From Sphingobacteriales bacterium 44-15 (lineage in GTDB: Bacteria; Bacteroidota; Bacteroidia; Chitinophagales; Chitinophagaceae), in NCBI GenBank assembly GCA_001899685.1, contig MKWG01000043.1, positions 1-64,000 on the forward strand: a DNA stretch of 64,000 nt, given 5' to 3'. Position 1 is the stretch's first letter, and each line of letters begins with the position of its first letter. The notes beneath the pieces were generated by a model that saw only the letters and a list, made by a program, of their open reading frames with translations, searched no databases and was not told where the DNA came from. The position numbers and the translations under genes were made by a program. Positions 9,224-16,662 of this stretch are shown here, one piece after another.

Positions 9224-9604
9224 ATGAATGTCAAAATAGATACCAAGGAGAAATTTCATGTCATAACGGTTAATGAACCTGTTTTCTCTGCTAATATGAC
9301 AGCATATCTACGTAAAAGTCTTGATGAAGTTACACAAAATCCTGTTAAACATATCATTCTCAACCTGCAGGGGGTAAGCGAAATTGCACCGGATATGGCG
9401 GGTTTCATCGCCGAACAGCAGCAGTTGGCCAACGAAGAAGGACGTTCTTTTGTAGTGTGCGGAATGCAGCCCGGAGTAAAAGACCTCTTTAAAAAAGAAG
9501 ATCTCCTGGATATGATCAACCACACCCCTACCGAAAGCGAAGCCTGGGATATAGTGCAGATGGAGGAAATTGAGAGGGAATTGCTGAATGGCGGAGAGCT
9601 TTGA
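9224..9604 (+). CDS. STAS-domain protein (anti-sigma factor antagonist-like)
   Basis: 126 aa from the ATG at 9224. An upstream in-frame ATG at 9170 would add an unlikely basic leader. The STAS pattern is clear: a beta-rich start, 'VKHIILNLQGVSEIAPDMAGFIAEQQQLANEEGRSFVVCGMQPGVKDLF'. In classic SpoIIAA-like antagonists the loop carries D-S-S-G with a phosphorylated serine. Here it reads APDMAG, so the phosphorylation site is absent. The protein may act as a non-switchable partner or scaffold. It is a single gene divergent from clpC. The fold is likely, the role unknown. Confidence 0.75.
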   Translation: MNVKIDTKEKFHVITVNEPVFSANMTAYLRKSLDEVTQNPVKHIILNLQGVSEIAPDMAGFIAEQQQLANEEGRSFVVCGMQPGVKDLFKKEDLLDMINHTPTESEAWDIVQMEEIERELLNGGEL

Positions 9605-9674
9605 GCTGTGGGCTATCGACCACAAAGGCACGAGCACACCAGGGTTCACAATGAAATACAACTCTTTCTTAGCG

Positions 9675-9724
9675 CGCTTTGCTCTCTTTGCCTGCCCGCC
9701 CGGTCAGGCGGGCGTGAGGCCCGC
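9675..9724. repeat. GC-rich palindrome in a GCAAAG-type spacer
   Basis: GCCCGCC (9694-9700) pairs with GGCGGGC (9707-9713) around CGGTCA. It is preceded by CTTTG words. The same palindrome style recurs at 10868-10905 and 10945-11006. It sits between the convergent STAS and pseudouridine synthase genes and may terminate either transcript. Confidence 0.55.
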
Positions 9725-9728
9725 TGAC

Positions 9729-10796
9729 CTACAACTCCATCCCCCTTGCATTCACATACCTTCTCCATTTTTCTATCACTTCCCGCATATCTTCCGGGAG
9801 CTCACTGTCAAACTGCATCGGCTTTTTTGTTAAAGGATGTATAAAGCCCAGTGTTTTAGCGTGCAGGGCATGGCGGGGACACAGTTCAAAACAATTTTCA
9901 ACGAACTGTCTGTATTTGGTAAAAACAGTGCCTTTTACGATCCTGTCGCCACCATAGGTTTCATCATTGAAGAGGGGATGACCAATATGCTTCATGTGCA
10001 CCCTGATCTGGTGGGTGCGCCCTGTCTCCAGGCGGCATTCCACAAGGCTTACATATCCAAAACGCTCCAACACAGTATAATGCGTTACAGCGTCTTTGCC
10101 ATGATCGCCTTCCGGATAGGCGTCCATTATTTTGCGGAACCGCTGGTGCCGGCCGATATGTGCCGAGATGGTGCCGGTATCTTCTTCAAAATCGCCCCAA
10201 ACCAAGGCAATATACCTCCGGTGCACCGTATGCGCTGCAAACTGCGATGCCAGTCCCAGCGAAGCCTTTTCGTTTTTGGCAAGCACCAGCAGCCCGCTGG
10301 TATTCTTATCAATCCTGTGCACCAGCCCAAAACGGGGAAGAGCAGCTTCTGAAAGCTCAGGATGCTGCTGTTGCAGGTACCATGCCATGCCGTTCACTAC
10401 CGTGCCGCTGTAATTGCCGCAGCCCGGGTGCACCACCATACCGGCAGGCTTGTTGATCACCATGATATCATCATCTTCATATACTATATTGAGCGGTAGC
10501 TCTTCAGGAATGATCTCGGTGGCATCAGGCGCTGTATCGGAATAAAGCATTACCGCATCTCCCGGCTTTACTTTGTAGTTGGATTTAACAGCCTGACCGT
10601 TCACAATAACAAATCCCTTTTCTATAGCCTGCTGGAGCTTATTGCGGGTGCCACCTTCTATGCGGTTGATGAGGAACTTGTCAATGCGCAAAGGTTCCTG
10701 CCCCTTGTCTACGGTAAAGGACATGCGCTCATACCGCTCTTCTTCGCCGTCGCCATTCTCCAGTTCCAGTTCGCTGTCTTCAGTAGTGGATTGCAT
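9729..10796 (-). CDS. RluA-family 23S rRNA pseudouridine synthase (RluD-like)
   Basis: 355 aa. An acidic N-terminal tail (1-25) precedes an S4 RNA-binding domain (about 30-95, RIDKFLINRIEG.TRNKLQQAIEKG..VNGQAVK). The catalytic domain (about 105-325) has VINKPAGMVVHPGCGNYSGT and the signature RFGLVHRIDKNTSGLLVLAKN, whose Asp is the nucleophile. 'ECRLETGRTHQIRVHMKHIGHPLFNDETYGG' completes the family pattern. The length and S4 domain resemble RluD, which modifies helix 69 of 23S rRNA; the exact target is inferred. It follows the heptose genes on the same strand, with a repeat-rich 238-bp gap. Confidence 0.9.
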   Translation of the reverse strand: MQSTTEDSELELENGDGEEERYERMSFTVDKGQEPLRIDKFLINRIEGGTRNKLQQAIEKGFVIVNGQAVKSNYKVKPGDAVMLYSDTAPDATEIIPEELPLNIVYEDDDIMVINKPAGMVVHPGCGNYSGTVVNGMAWYLQQQHPELSEAALPRFGLVHRIDKNTSGLLVLAKNEKASLGLASQFAAHTVHRRYIALVWGDFEEDTGTISAHIGRHQRFRKIMDAYPEGDHGKDAVTHYTVLERFGYVSLVECRLETGRTHQIRVHMKHIGHPLFNDETYGGDRIVKGTVFTKYRQFVENCFELCPRHALHAKTLGFIHPLTKKPMQFDSELPEDMREVIEKWRRYVNARGMEL

Positions 10797-10849
10797 ACCT
10801 TCGATTTTTGCAAAGATACAGGAGGAGGGAGTATTATATACTCCTTAAC

Positions 10850-11012
10850 CCGGCTTTGCACCCCTTTGCCTGCCCGAATGATTCGGTCAGGCGGGCGTAA
10901 TTCCTTTGCGCTTTTGCGGTTAAATTTTACCGCAAAGGAAATACAAAGCCTGCCTGACGGCAGTCAGGTTTTACGCCCGCCTGAATGATCGTCAGATCGG
11001 GTAGGCAAAGAC
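10850..11012. repeat. GCAAAG-word spacer with nested GC-rich palindromes
   Basis: The spacer contains CTTTGC/GCAAAG words in opposing orientation, including TTGCGGT...ACCGCAA around 10912-10936. Two GC-rich hairpins of GCCTGCCCGA...TCAGGCGGGC style lie at about 10868-10905 and 10945-11006. No open reading frame here looks real. It resembles spacers at 36176-36300 and 54492-54586. Confidence 0.6.
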
Positions 11013-11034
11013 CGCAGAGAAAATACATCCGTTG

Positions 11035-11592
11035 CTACATTCCTGCCATATCCTCTGCAACTGCTATCAATGATGGGTAGACGGCATCGGTATAAGGATC
11101 GGGTAAGCCGGGAGCAGGGCGATTGCTTGGAATAAAAATAGTTTGTGCGCCTATATTTTTGCCAAACTGCATATCGCCCATAGTATTACCGATCATCAGT
11201 GTTTTTGCAAAATCAATTTCCGGGAAGTCCCGTTTGGCCATGTAGCCCATACCGGGATTAGGCTTACGGTTGGGGCTGTCATTGTGCATGTCCAGGCAAT
11301 AATATATCCCGTCTATTCTTCCGCCCGCTGCTGTTATTGCCTCCACCATATTTGTATGGATATCGAGCAGGTCATCCTCGGTCATCAGTCCCTTGCTCAC
11401 GCCGCGCTGGTTGGTAATGATAATAATGCGCCCGAACCTGGAAGCAAATATTTTCAACGCTTCTTTCACACCTTCATAAAACCGGAAATCCTTCCAGGCG
11501 GTAATATAATCGCCTACGGTTTCGTGATTGATGACGCCGTCCCTGTCAAGAAAAAGCGTCCAGCTTCGGTCTATAGCTTTGAAGTCTGTCAT
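11035..11592 (-). CDS. gmhB: D-glycero-D-manno-heptose 1,7-bisphosphate phosphatase-like HAD hydrolase
   Basis: 185 aa. HAD motif I is LFLDRDGVINHETVGDYI near residue 14. Motif II is IIITNQRGVSKG near 60. Motif III/IV lies in 'KTLMIGNTMGDMQFGKNIGAQTIFI' near 140. The family normally has a Cys4 zinc site after motif II. Here only 'YYCLDMHND' with a single Cys is visible, so the zinc site looks absent. GmhB removes the C7 phosphate from heptose bisphosphate in the cytoplasm. Placement downstream of hddA, gmhA and hddC on the same strand supports the heptose role over the related HisB-N function. Confidence 0.8.
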   Translation of the reverse strand: MTDFKAIDRSWTLFLDRDGVINHETVGDYITAWKDFRFYEGVKEALKIFASRFGRIIIITNQRGVSKGLMTEDDLLDIHTNMVEAITAAGGRIDGIYYCLDMHNDSPNRKPNPGMGYMAKRDFPEIDFAKTLMIGNTMGDMQFGKNIGAQTIFIPSNRPAPGLPDPYTDAVYPSLIAVAEDMAGM

Positions 11593-11600
11593 AATTCGGG

Positions 11601-11663
11601 TTTCAGGTCTCAGGTTTCAGACTCTCACGTCTCACCTCTCACCTCTCACGTTTGTCTATTCAC
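11601..11663. repeat. Heptad-phased repeat, nine in-phase heptamers
   Basis: Nine consecutive 7-nt words run in one phase: TTTCAGG-type words three times, CTCTCAC/GTCTCAC words four times, then GTTTGTC and TATTCAC. It lies between gmhB and hddC, genes of the same operon direction. Unlike most other copies it is mainly one-armed, without a strong inverted partner. Confidence 0.75.
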
Positions 11664-11710
11664 CCTGTCCGACTTTCACCAGGAAGGCATTCACCGTTCA
11701 CACCAAACTG

Positions 11711-12412
11711 CTACCACTTCAATTCCAGCCTGGCCTTTTCATAATCTTCAGGAATGCCAATGTCTATAAAATAACCATCCTGCGGCAGTCCGTAAAATGT
11801 TTGCTCTGCAGTATATTTTTCAAGAAACTCCTTTTCAAAAGAAAACTTTCCGGGAAGATCATGTGCCCTGAATTTTGCTGTATTGAGCGCATACATACCG
11901 CCATTTATCAACCCTTCGCTGCATTGTTGCTTCTCCCTGAACTGCTGTATCACTCCATCCTTATCCAGCACCACAGCACCATACCTGCTGAAATTTATCA
12001 TCGGCTTCAAAGCCAGGGTACATGCTGCCTGATGCCGGTGATGAAAATTCGCTAACGCCGCCACATCTGCCTCGAAGATGGTATCGCCGTTGGCGACAAG
12101 CACATTTTCAGAAAGGGCTTTATCACAGGCAAGCCTTATGGCGCCGCCAGTGCCCAACGGCTCCTCTTCTATAGAAACGGTGTACTGGTCTTCTTTAAAA
12201 AAAGATCGCAGGAAAGCATCAAAATCATTGTGCTTATAGCCAAGTGCAAATATAAAACGACGGATCCCCTGCTGCTGCAGGTACCTGACTACATACGCCA
12301 AAAACGGTTTGCCATTCACAGGCGCCATGCATTTGGGCAGTTCCGGAACGGCAGACCTCAGCCTTGTGCCCAGTCCGCCCGCAAGTAGTATAGCTTCGTT
12401 TATGAAGGTCAA
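11711..12412 (-). CDS. hddC: Nucleotidyltransferase, D-glycero-alpha-D-manno-heptose 1-phosphate guanylyltransferase-like
   Basis: 233 aa from a TTG start at 12412. 'EAILLAGGLGTRLRSAVPELPKCMAPV' is the sugar-nucleotidyltransferase signature right at the N-terminus. 'VLVANGDTIFEADV' near 100 holds the metal-binding aspartate. The reading frame has no ATG upstream of the signature; the only starts are TTG codons at 12412 and 12445. The TTG at 12412 overlaps the TGA of gmhA in a TTGA junction, which suggests translational coupling. The enzyme would join GTP to heptose-1-phosphate to give GDP-heptose for surface glycans. The nucleotide (GDP rather than ADP) is inferred from family and operon context. 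Confidence 0.85.
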   Translation of the reverse strand: MTFINEAILLAGGLGTRLRSAVPELPKCMAPVNGKPFLAYVVRYLQQQGIRRFIFALGYKHNDFDAFLRSFFKEDQYTVSIEEEPLGTGGAIRLACDKALSENVLVANGDTIFEADVAALANFHHRHQAACTLALKPMINFSRYGAVVLDKDGVIQQFREKQQCSEGLINGGMYALNTAKFRAHDLPGKFSFEKEFLEKYTAEQTFYGLPQDGYFIDIGIPEDYEKARLELKW

Positions 12413-12984
12413 TTGCTGAAATATTTTGCTTCCACGAGTTGGCAAATAATATGCCCCAGGAGTATATGCGATTCCTGTATGCGCGGCGTATCTGCGGAAG
12501 GAACATTAATAAGATAGTCGCTCAGTTCTTTCATCTTTCCGCCGGAGGCGCCTGTAAAGCCAACAGTAACCATACCGTTTGCCTTAGCCTGTTCAAAAGC
12601 CAGCACAATATTTTTTGAATTTCCGGAAGTAGACAATCCCACCAGCACATCCCCTTTATTGCCCAATCCTTTTATGAGCCTTGCATAAATTACATCATAG
12701 CTGTAGTCGTTGGCTACCGCCGTGAGATAAGAAGTATTGGTATGCAGCGCTTCTGCAGGCAGGGCATCCCGGTCTATATAAAACCGCCCGCTGAACTCAG
12801 CGGCAAGATGCTGGGCATCGGCTGCGCTCCCGCCATTACCGCAGAACAATACTTTATTACCGTTGCGGAAAGCTTCAGTTACCATATTTGTTACATCAGC
12901 CACCGTTTGCAGCAACTTTTCATCCGACAATACCTGCTGCTTTACTGCAATCGAGGCACTGATAATATCTTTAATAATATTCAT
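12409..12984 (-). CDS. gmhA: SIS-domain sedoheptulose 7-phosphate isomerase
   Basis: 191 aa, the usual GmhA length. The SIS domain shows 'KVLFCGNGGSAADAQHLAAEFSGRF' near residue 45, 'GDVLVGLSTSGNSKNIVLAFEQAKANGM' near 110, and 'QESHILLGHIICQLVE' near the end, holding the catalytic His and Glu region. It isomerises sedoheptulose 7-phosphate to D-glycero-D-manno-heptose 7-phosphate in the cytoplasm. It sits 10 bp after hddA and overlaps the start of hddC. Confidence 0.92.
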   Translation of the reverse strand: MNIIKDIISASIAVKQQVLSDEKLLQTVADVTNMVTEAFRNGNKVLFCGNGGSAADAQHLAAEFSGRFYIDRDALPAEALHTNTSYLTAVANDYSYDVIYARLIKGLGNKGDVLVGLSTSGNSKNIVLAFEQAKANGMVTVGFTGASGGKMKELSDYLINVPSADTPRIQESHILLGHIICQLVEAKYFSN

Positions 12985-12994
12985 TTGCTTCTTT

Positions 12995-14017
12995 TTACAC
13001 TGACCAGGTGGTCAATCCGTATTTTGTAAAATTATACTGCTTTACCTCACCGCCAAAACTGTGCAGGGTTTCGATCACATCATACCTTGTATTGCCCGGG
13101 CAGTAAAAGCTCATAAAGCCGCCGCCGCCCGCTCCTGAGATTTTCCCCCCCGTAGCGCCGGCTTTTTTTGCCGCATCATATATTTCTTCGATCCTGCTGT
13201 TGGAAATATTGGCAGCCATTTTACGCTTCTGCCGGAACCCGAAATCAAGTATCTCGCCCACTTCATCCAGCCTGCCTCTCAGGAGGGCTTCCTTCATCAT
13301 ACGGCTCTGCTCCTTCAACTGGTGCATCGCTTCAATGGAGCTGTCATTTTTTTCTTTCACGTTTTTCTGCTGCTCTTTTATGATCGTTGCAGACTCCCTG
13401 CTGGTAGCCGTAAAAAACAGCACCAGGTTGTTTTCCAACTCACGAAGGTACTCAGGCTTTATGCGCAGCGGGTTCACGATCACCTTGTCATTTTCATAAA
13501 ACTCCATATAATTGACGCCACCAAATGTAGCGGCATACTGATCCTGCCTGCCGCCTGCAAGCCTGAGATATTCCCTTTCTATAGTATAGGCATAATGTGC
13601 AATATCGTATTCTCCCATAGGCAGCTTCAGCATTTCTGCAAAAGCGCCTACAATAGCTACCACCAGCGTAGAAGAAGTCCCGAGACCTGAACCCGCAGGC
13701 GCATCTACAAAAGTATGGAGGCTAAAGCCGGTATCAGGAAAGCCATAATCTTCGGCTATACGGTTGTACACACCTTTAAGCAGGTCGAGCTTACCGTCCA
13801 GCGGTAACTGCTTCGCAAGATCAAAGCTCAGTGCTTCTTCCCGGTCAACAGCCTTTAATACTATCTTCCTGTCGGTAGCCGGCTGGATATTGGCATACGC
13901 GTATAAAGACACCGTTGCATTCAGGATAGCTCCACCAAAGAGATCGCAATAGGGACTGACGTCAGTGCCGCCACCTGCCAGTCCTATCCGCAAAGGCGCT
14001 TTACTTCTGTATATCAT
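12995..14017 (-). CDS. hddA: GHMP-type D-glycero-alpha-D-manno-heptose 7-phosphate kinase
   Basis: 340 aa from the ATG at 14017; a TTG four codons upstream is less likely. The N-terminus MIYRSKAPLRIGLAGGGTDVSPYCD is typical of HddA and related sugar kinases. The GHMP ATP loop 'DAPAGSGLGTSSTLVVAIVGA' is near residue 105. The C-terminal motif 'GATGGKISGAGGGGFMSFYC' is near 295. The enzyme phosphorylates C1 of heptose 7-phosphate. It is the first gene of the heptose operon. The gap to the tRNA-Pro genes upstream is about 150 bp. Confidence 0.9.
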   Translation of the reverse strand: MIYRSKAPLRIGLAGGGTDVSPYCDLFGGAILNATVSLYAYANIQPATDRKIVLKAVDREEALSFDLAKQLPLDGKLDLLKGVYNRIAEDYGFPDTGFSLHTFVDAPAGSGLGTSSTLVVAIVGAFAEMLKLPMGEYDIAHYAYTIEREYLRLAGGRQDQYAATFGGVNYMEFYENDKVIVNPLRIKPEYLRELENNLVLFFTATSRESATIIKEQQKNVKEKNDSSIEAMHQLKEQSRMMKEALLRGRLDEVGEILDFGFRQKRKMAANISNSRIEEIYDAAKKAGATGGKISGAGGGGFMSFYCPGNTRYDVIETLHSFGGEVKQYNFTKYGLTTWSV

Positions 14018-14166
14018 ATTGATGCACAACGGGATTTGGCGGCAAAGGTAAAGGATTGTTTTGAGGTGGAAGGCAGGATGAATTACGCTGCATCGAATTT
14101 TTGAACAAGTGTACCATATATATAAGAAAAGCCCACCATAAATCTTCGAATTATGATGGGCTTAAG

Positions 14167-14240
14167 TCGGGAAGACAAGATTCGAACTTGAGACCCTCCC
14201 GCTCCAAGCGGGATGCGCTACCGGGCTGCGCCACTTCCCC
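14167..14240 (-). tRNA. tRNA-Pro (anticodon TGG) with an unusual first base pair
   Basis: A 74-nt cloverleaf on the minus strand: acceptor GGGGAAG/CTTCCCG, D-stem GCGC, anticodon arm TCCCG-CTTGGAG-CGGGA with TGG at positions 34-36, T-loop TTCGAAT, discriminator A. No CCA is encoded. The first pair is G1-G72 (mismatch), where the neighbour has C1-G72, and the outermost T-stem pair is T-T. C1-G72 is a proline identity feature in bacteria, so function may be reduced. Confidence 0.9.
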
Positions 14241-14311
14241 ATTAATACCGGATTGGAGAATATACAAAAACAAAAACCGCAATCTTTTTAAGAATGCGGT
14301 TTTGCGTTTAG

Positions 14312-14385
14312 TCGGGAAGACAAGATTCGAACTTGCGACCCCTTGCACCCCATACAAGTGCGCTACCGGGCTGCGCCACTTCCCG
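14312..14385 (-). tRNA. tRNA-Pro (anticodon GGG)
   Basis: A 74-nt cloverleaf: acceptor CGGGAAG/CTTCCCG, D-stem GCGC, anticodon arm CTTGT-ATGGGGT-GCAAG with GGG at 34-36, T-arm GCAAG-TTCGAAT-CTTGT, discriminator A, no encoded CCA. All stems pair. Its 5' end and upstream flank are part of a perfect 35-bp repeat (14359-14393 = 14674-14708). The 3' end of the GIY-YIG reading frame runs into it. Confidence 0.97.
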
Positions 14386-14647
14386 AACTCTTTGCAGCAT
14401 TAATATCCTGCAAATATCTTTTTATTCCTCGTTTTTTGATTTTAAGCTCAAGCTGAACAGCTTCACTCCGGGTAGCAAAATCAAAAGTGATTATCAAAAT
14501 CCAGGGAATTCCTTTTGAACTAAAATTTCCTTTTCCCATATTATGTTCTACCAGCCTTCTAGTCACATCTTCAGTACTTCCAACATAATATTTATCCAAA
14601 GAACTACTATATAAAATATATACAAAATACACTTTTGGTGTTTTCAT
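14363..14647 (-). CDS. Small GIY-YIG nuclease-domain protein inserted at a tRNA-Pro locus
   Basis: 94 aa. The GIY-YIG core is visible: [11 protein letters not shown] and [18 protein letters not shown], then '[31 protein letters not shown]' with the helix glutamate. It belongs to the single-domain YhbQ/UPF0213-like group. No DNA-binding domain follows. The ATG lies just after a truncated tRNA-Pro, and the last residues (GSGAAR) and stop codon are encoded by the 5' part of the intact tRNA-Pro(GGG). The gene therefore sits exactly between two copies of the tRNA 5' end. A role as a nuclease that helps its own insertion is inferred from this layout. Confidence 0.85.
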   Translation of the reverse strand: MKTPKVYFVYILYSSSLDKYYVGSTEDVTRRLVEHNMGKGNFSSKGIPWILIITFDFATRSEAVQLELKIKKRGIKRYLQDINAAKSSGSGAAR

Positions 14648-14700
14648 CTGCGATCCTCCCGCCCAGGGCGGGATGCGCTACCGGGCTGCGCCACTTCCCG
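14648..14700 (-). pseudogene. Truncated tRNA-Pro (5' two-thirds only)
   Basis: It carries acceptor 5' strand CGGGAAG, D-arm and anticodon arm, then stops in the variable/T-stem region (GGATCGCAG) where the GIY-YIG start codon begins. The T-arm and 3' acceptor strand are missing. The anticodon loop reads CCCTGGG without T33, so it could not read proline codons. The stem matches tRNA-Pro(TGG) better than tRNA-Pro(GGG). Confidence 0.88.
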
Positions 14701-14708
14701 AACTCTTT
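14674..14708. repeat. 35-bp perfect direct repeat of the tRNA-Pro 5' end
   Basis: Positions 14674-14708 are identical to 14359-14393, with a 315-bp period. The repeat covers the tRNA D-arm, the 5' acceptor strand and nine bases of upstream flank (GAACTCTTT). The two copies bracket the GIY-YIG gene. Confidence 0.9.
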
Positions 14709-14837
14709 TTGAATTGTATTAGTGTATCATAAAATACCCTCATACTTTATTCAGGGGCGGCAAAAGTAATTCAAAATTCCAATTTTAAAAAATCAGTTAT
14801 TACTCAAAGCACATAGCTGATACCTGATACCTGACAG

Positions 14838-15764
14838 CTAATAATACACCGGATAAAACTTAGCCTTCCCCCTGGAATTGATCTCGAAGGTTGGAGAAGG
14901 GAATTTGAACGGTTTAAGCATATAGGTTGCCGCATCCACCGGTGCTGCGGAATGCACCCTGAACAGATCGGCGTCTGCTGAAAGCATGAACCGCCGTGTA
15001 CGCTCAAAAGGAGGCACAGGCTTATCCTTTATCATTGCAGGATTGTAATGTCCGCCGATCATTCCATCTGCGCCATATCCCAGGGATAATGCCGGCCAGG
15101 CAGGAAACCGGGAAGAAGACGGCAAAAATGATCTTATATTCAATGAGAGCCAGTAGCTCTGCCCGTTATAATCTTTTAATATACGGGACATAAAGCTGTT
15201 TCCCAGTTCCCCGCTGTGATATTGTGCATAAGGTGATAAATGCGCAGAAAATTTCATGGTGATCCGTTGCTGATCCCACCATCGCTGCTGTGAAGCGAAG
15301 ATGGCGGTGCCTACGAGGTTCGCCAGCATATCTCCTTTTGAAAACCCCCAGTGCGTGGAAAAACCATCGAGCAGCTCAATGATGGTAAGCCCACCCAATG
15401 CCGTTGCCGAGCCGATGAGGATAGCATCATTTTTCTTTACACCGCACCACCGCATCATATCATATTGCAGGACCCCCACATTATAGGCAGTGGTAGCATG
15501 GCCTGCTTTATCCATCTGCAGCCATTCAAGGTTATCATTAAAAAAATGAAACCTGCTCCTGGGAAATTTTTTATACCAGAGAAAATATAATCCCACACTC
15601 AATGCCGTAGTAACCGCCGCTTCCGTGATCACCACCTTTTTAAGCCTGTCCTGCCTGTATACGTCTGAAGGAGGAAGGAAATGCTGCGCCTCAGCAAGCT
15701 GCACAACGATACATAAAAAGGCCAGTAAAAACGACTTATAAAGAGAGCAGCCTTTTAGGTACAT
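14838..15764 (-). CDS. DUF2279-family (YfiM-like) envelope protein
   Basis: 308 aa with an N-terminal signal sequence (about 1-26, ending LAEAQ). The central region shows the DUF2279 pattern 'FNDNLEWLQMDKAGHATTAYNVG' near 75 and 'GLTIIELLDGFSTHWGFSKGDMLANLVGTAIFASQQ' near 150. The C-terminal half looks like beta strands with aromatic ends (QSYWLSLNIRSFLP). Members are predicted periplasmic or outer-membrane proteins of unknown function. It is a single gene with no functional neighbour. Confidence 0.82.
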   Translation of the reverse strand: MYLKGCSLYKSFLLAFLCIVVQLAEAQHFLPPSDVYRQDRLKKVVITEAAVTTALSVGLYFLWYKKFPRSRFHFFNDNLEWLQMDKAGHATTAYNVGVLQYDMMRWCGVKKNDAILIGSATALGGLTIIELLDGFSTHWGFSKGDMLANLVGTAIFASQQRWWDQQRITMKFSAHLSPYAQYHSGELGNSFMSRILKDYNGQSYWLSLNIRSFLPSSSRFPAWPALSLGYGADGMIGGHYNPAMIKDKPVPPFERTRRFMLSADADLFRVHSAAPVDAATYMLKPFKFPSPTFEINSRGKAKFYPVYY

Positions 15765-15960
15765 GGCAAATATTTGTATAGCATTTTACTGCAATACAAA
15801 CGAAATAACAAAAACTTTATGAGATCAGGCTTCCTGATTTATTTAACAGTTGATAAAACTCCCTCCAATACATATTAAAACATACAATTACAAAGAATGA
15901 GTCCCGTTTAACAGGCTGCATCGCAAAAAGTAATGGTGCAACAACTAAAACCCAAGATCA

Positions 15961-16587
15961 ATGAAAAAAACAATCGTTGTTATGAGCGCGCTTATAATTG
16001 GCTGCGCAACGGTAAAAGCTCAGAAGACATCGTTTGGCATTAAAGCTGGAGCACAGCAAAACAATCTCACGATGAGATATGAAAGTGATGGCGACTGGCA
16101 GAGAAATAATATCACAGGCGCCGGTTTTCATGTTGGCGGTCTGGCCGACATTTCACTTGCAGACCATATCTCTGTTCAACCTGCAGTGCTTTTTAACTCG
16201 AAAGGGTCAGTTTACAGCTCAGATGCAAAGATCAAAATGCTCGCCATTGACATTCCGGTTAACTTTCTCTACAAAACAGGCGGTTTCTTTTTAGGATTAG
16301 GTCCAAACCTTTCTTATGGTATATCGGCAAAAACTACCGGAGAAGGTGAGGCCCAGGATTGGTATAAAAAATACCCTGTAGGAGAAGGCGATGAAGAAAA
16401 AAGCATGCTGAAAAGGTTCGAAATTGGCGCTAACCTGACCATGGGGTACCAATTCAAAAACAATATCCTGATCAGCACCAACTATACCCAGGGCGTTGGT
16501 AATATCAGCAATATTGAAGAAAGTGGACCTGGAAAGATACGCACAAGGCAGGTAGGGATTTCCATCGGCTATATGTTTGGAAAATAA
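15961..16587 (+). CDS. Outer-membrane beta-barrel protein (porin-family, PorT-like)
   Basis: 208 aa. A signal peptide (MKKTIVVMSALIIGCATVKAQ) is followed by 'KTSFGIKAGAQQNNLTMRYES', typical of small Bacteroidota barrels. Alternating strands run through the protein, for example 'LADHISVQPAVLFNSKGS', 'LAIDIPVNFLYKTGGFFLGLGPNLSYGI' and 'GISIGYMF' at the C-terminus. The predicted site is the outer membrane; cargo or function is unknown. It is a single gene with its own terminator. Confidence 0.85.
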   Translation: MKKTIVVMSALIIGCATVKAQKTSFGIKAGAQQNNLTMRYESDGDWQRNNITGAGFHVGGLADISLADHISVQPAVLFNSKGSVYSSDAKIKMLAIDIPVNFLYKTGGFFLGLGPNLSYGISAKTTGEGEAQDWYKKYPVGEGDEEKSMLKRFEIGANLTMGYQFKNNILISTNYTQGVGNISNIEESGPGKIRTRQVGISIGYMFGK

Positions 16588-16612
16588 AACTGTTTACAGA
16601 TAAGAATACGGC

Positions 16613-16660
16613 AAGGCGTTGATACAACCGGTTATAACGGTAACGTATCAACGCCTTTTT
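16613..16660 (+). terminator. Terminator after the barrel protein gene
   Basis: A 13-bp perfect stem (16613-16625 with 16645-16657, AAGGCGTTGATAC and complement) is followed by T5. It lies 25 bp after the stop codon. The reverse strand has no T run, so it serves the plus-strand gene. Confidence 0.9.
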
Positions 16661-16662
16661 AT

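Noticed and set aside
12409-12445. Upstream TTG (12445) as start of hddC
   Set aside because: It would add 11 residues overlapping gmhA; the TTG at 12412 overlapping the gmhA stop gives the normal N-terminus.
14101-14403. Plus-strand frame of 100 codons across the tRNA genes
   Set aside because: The sequence is a translation of the antisense of two tRNA-Pro genes.
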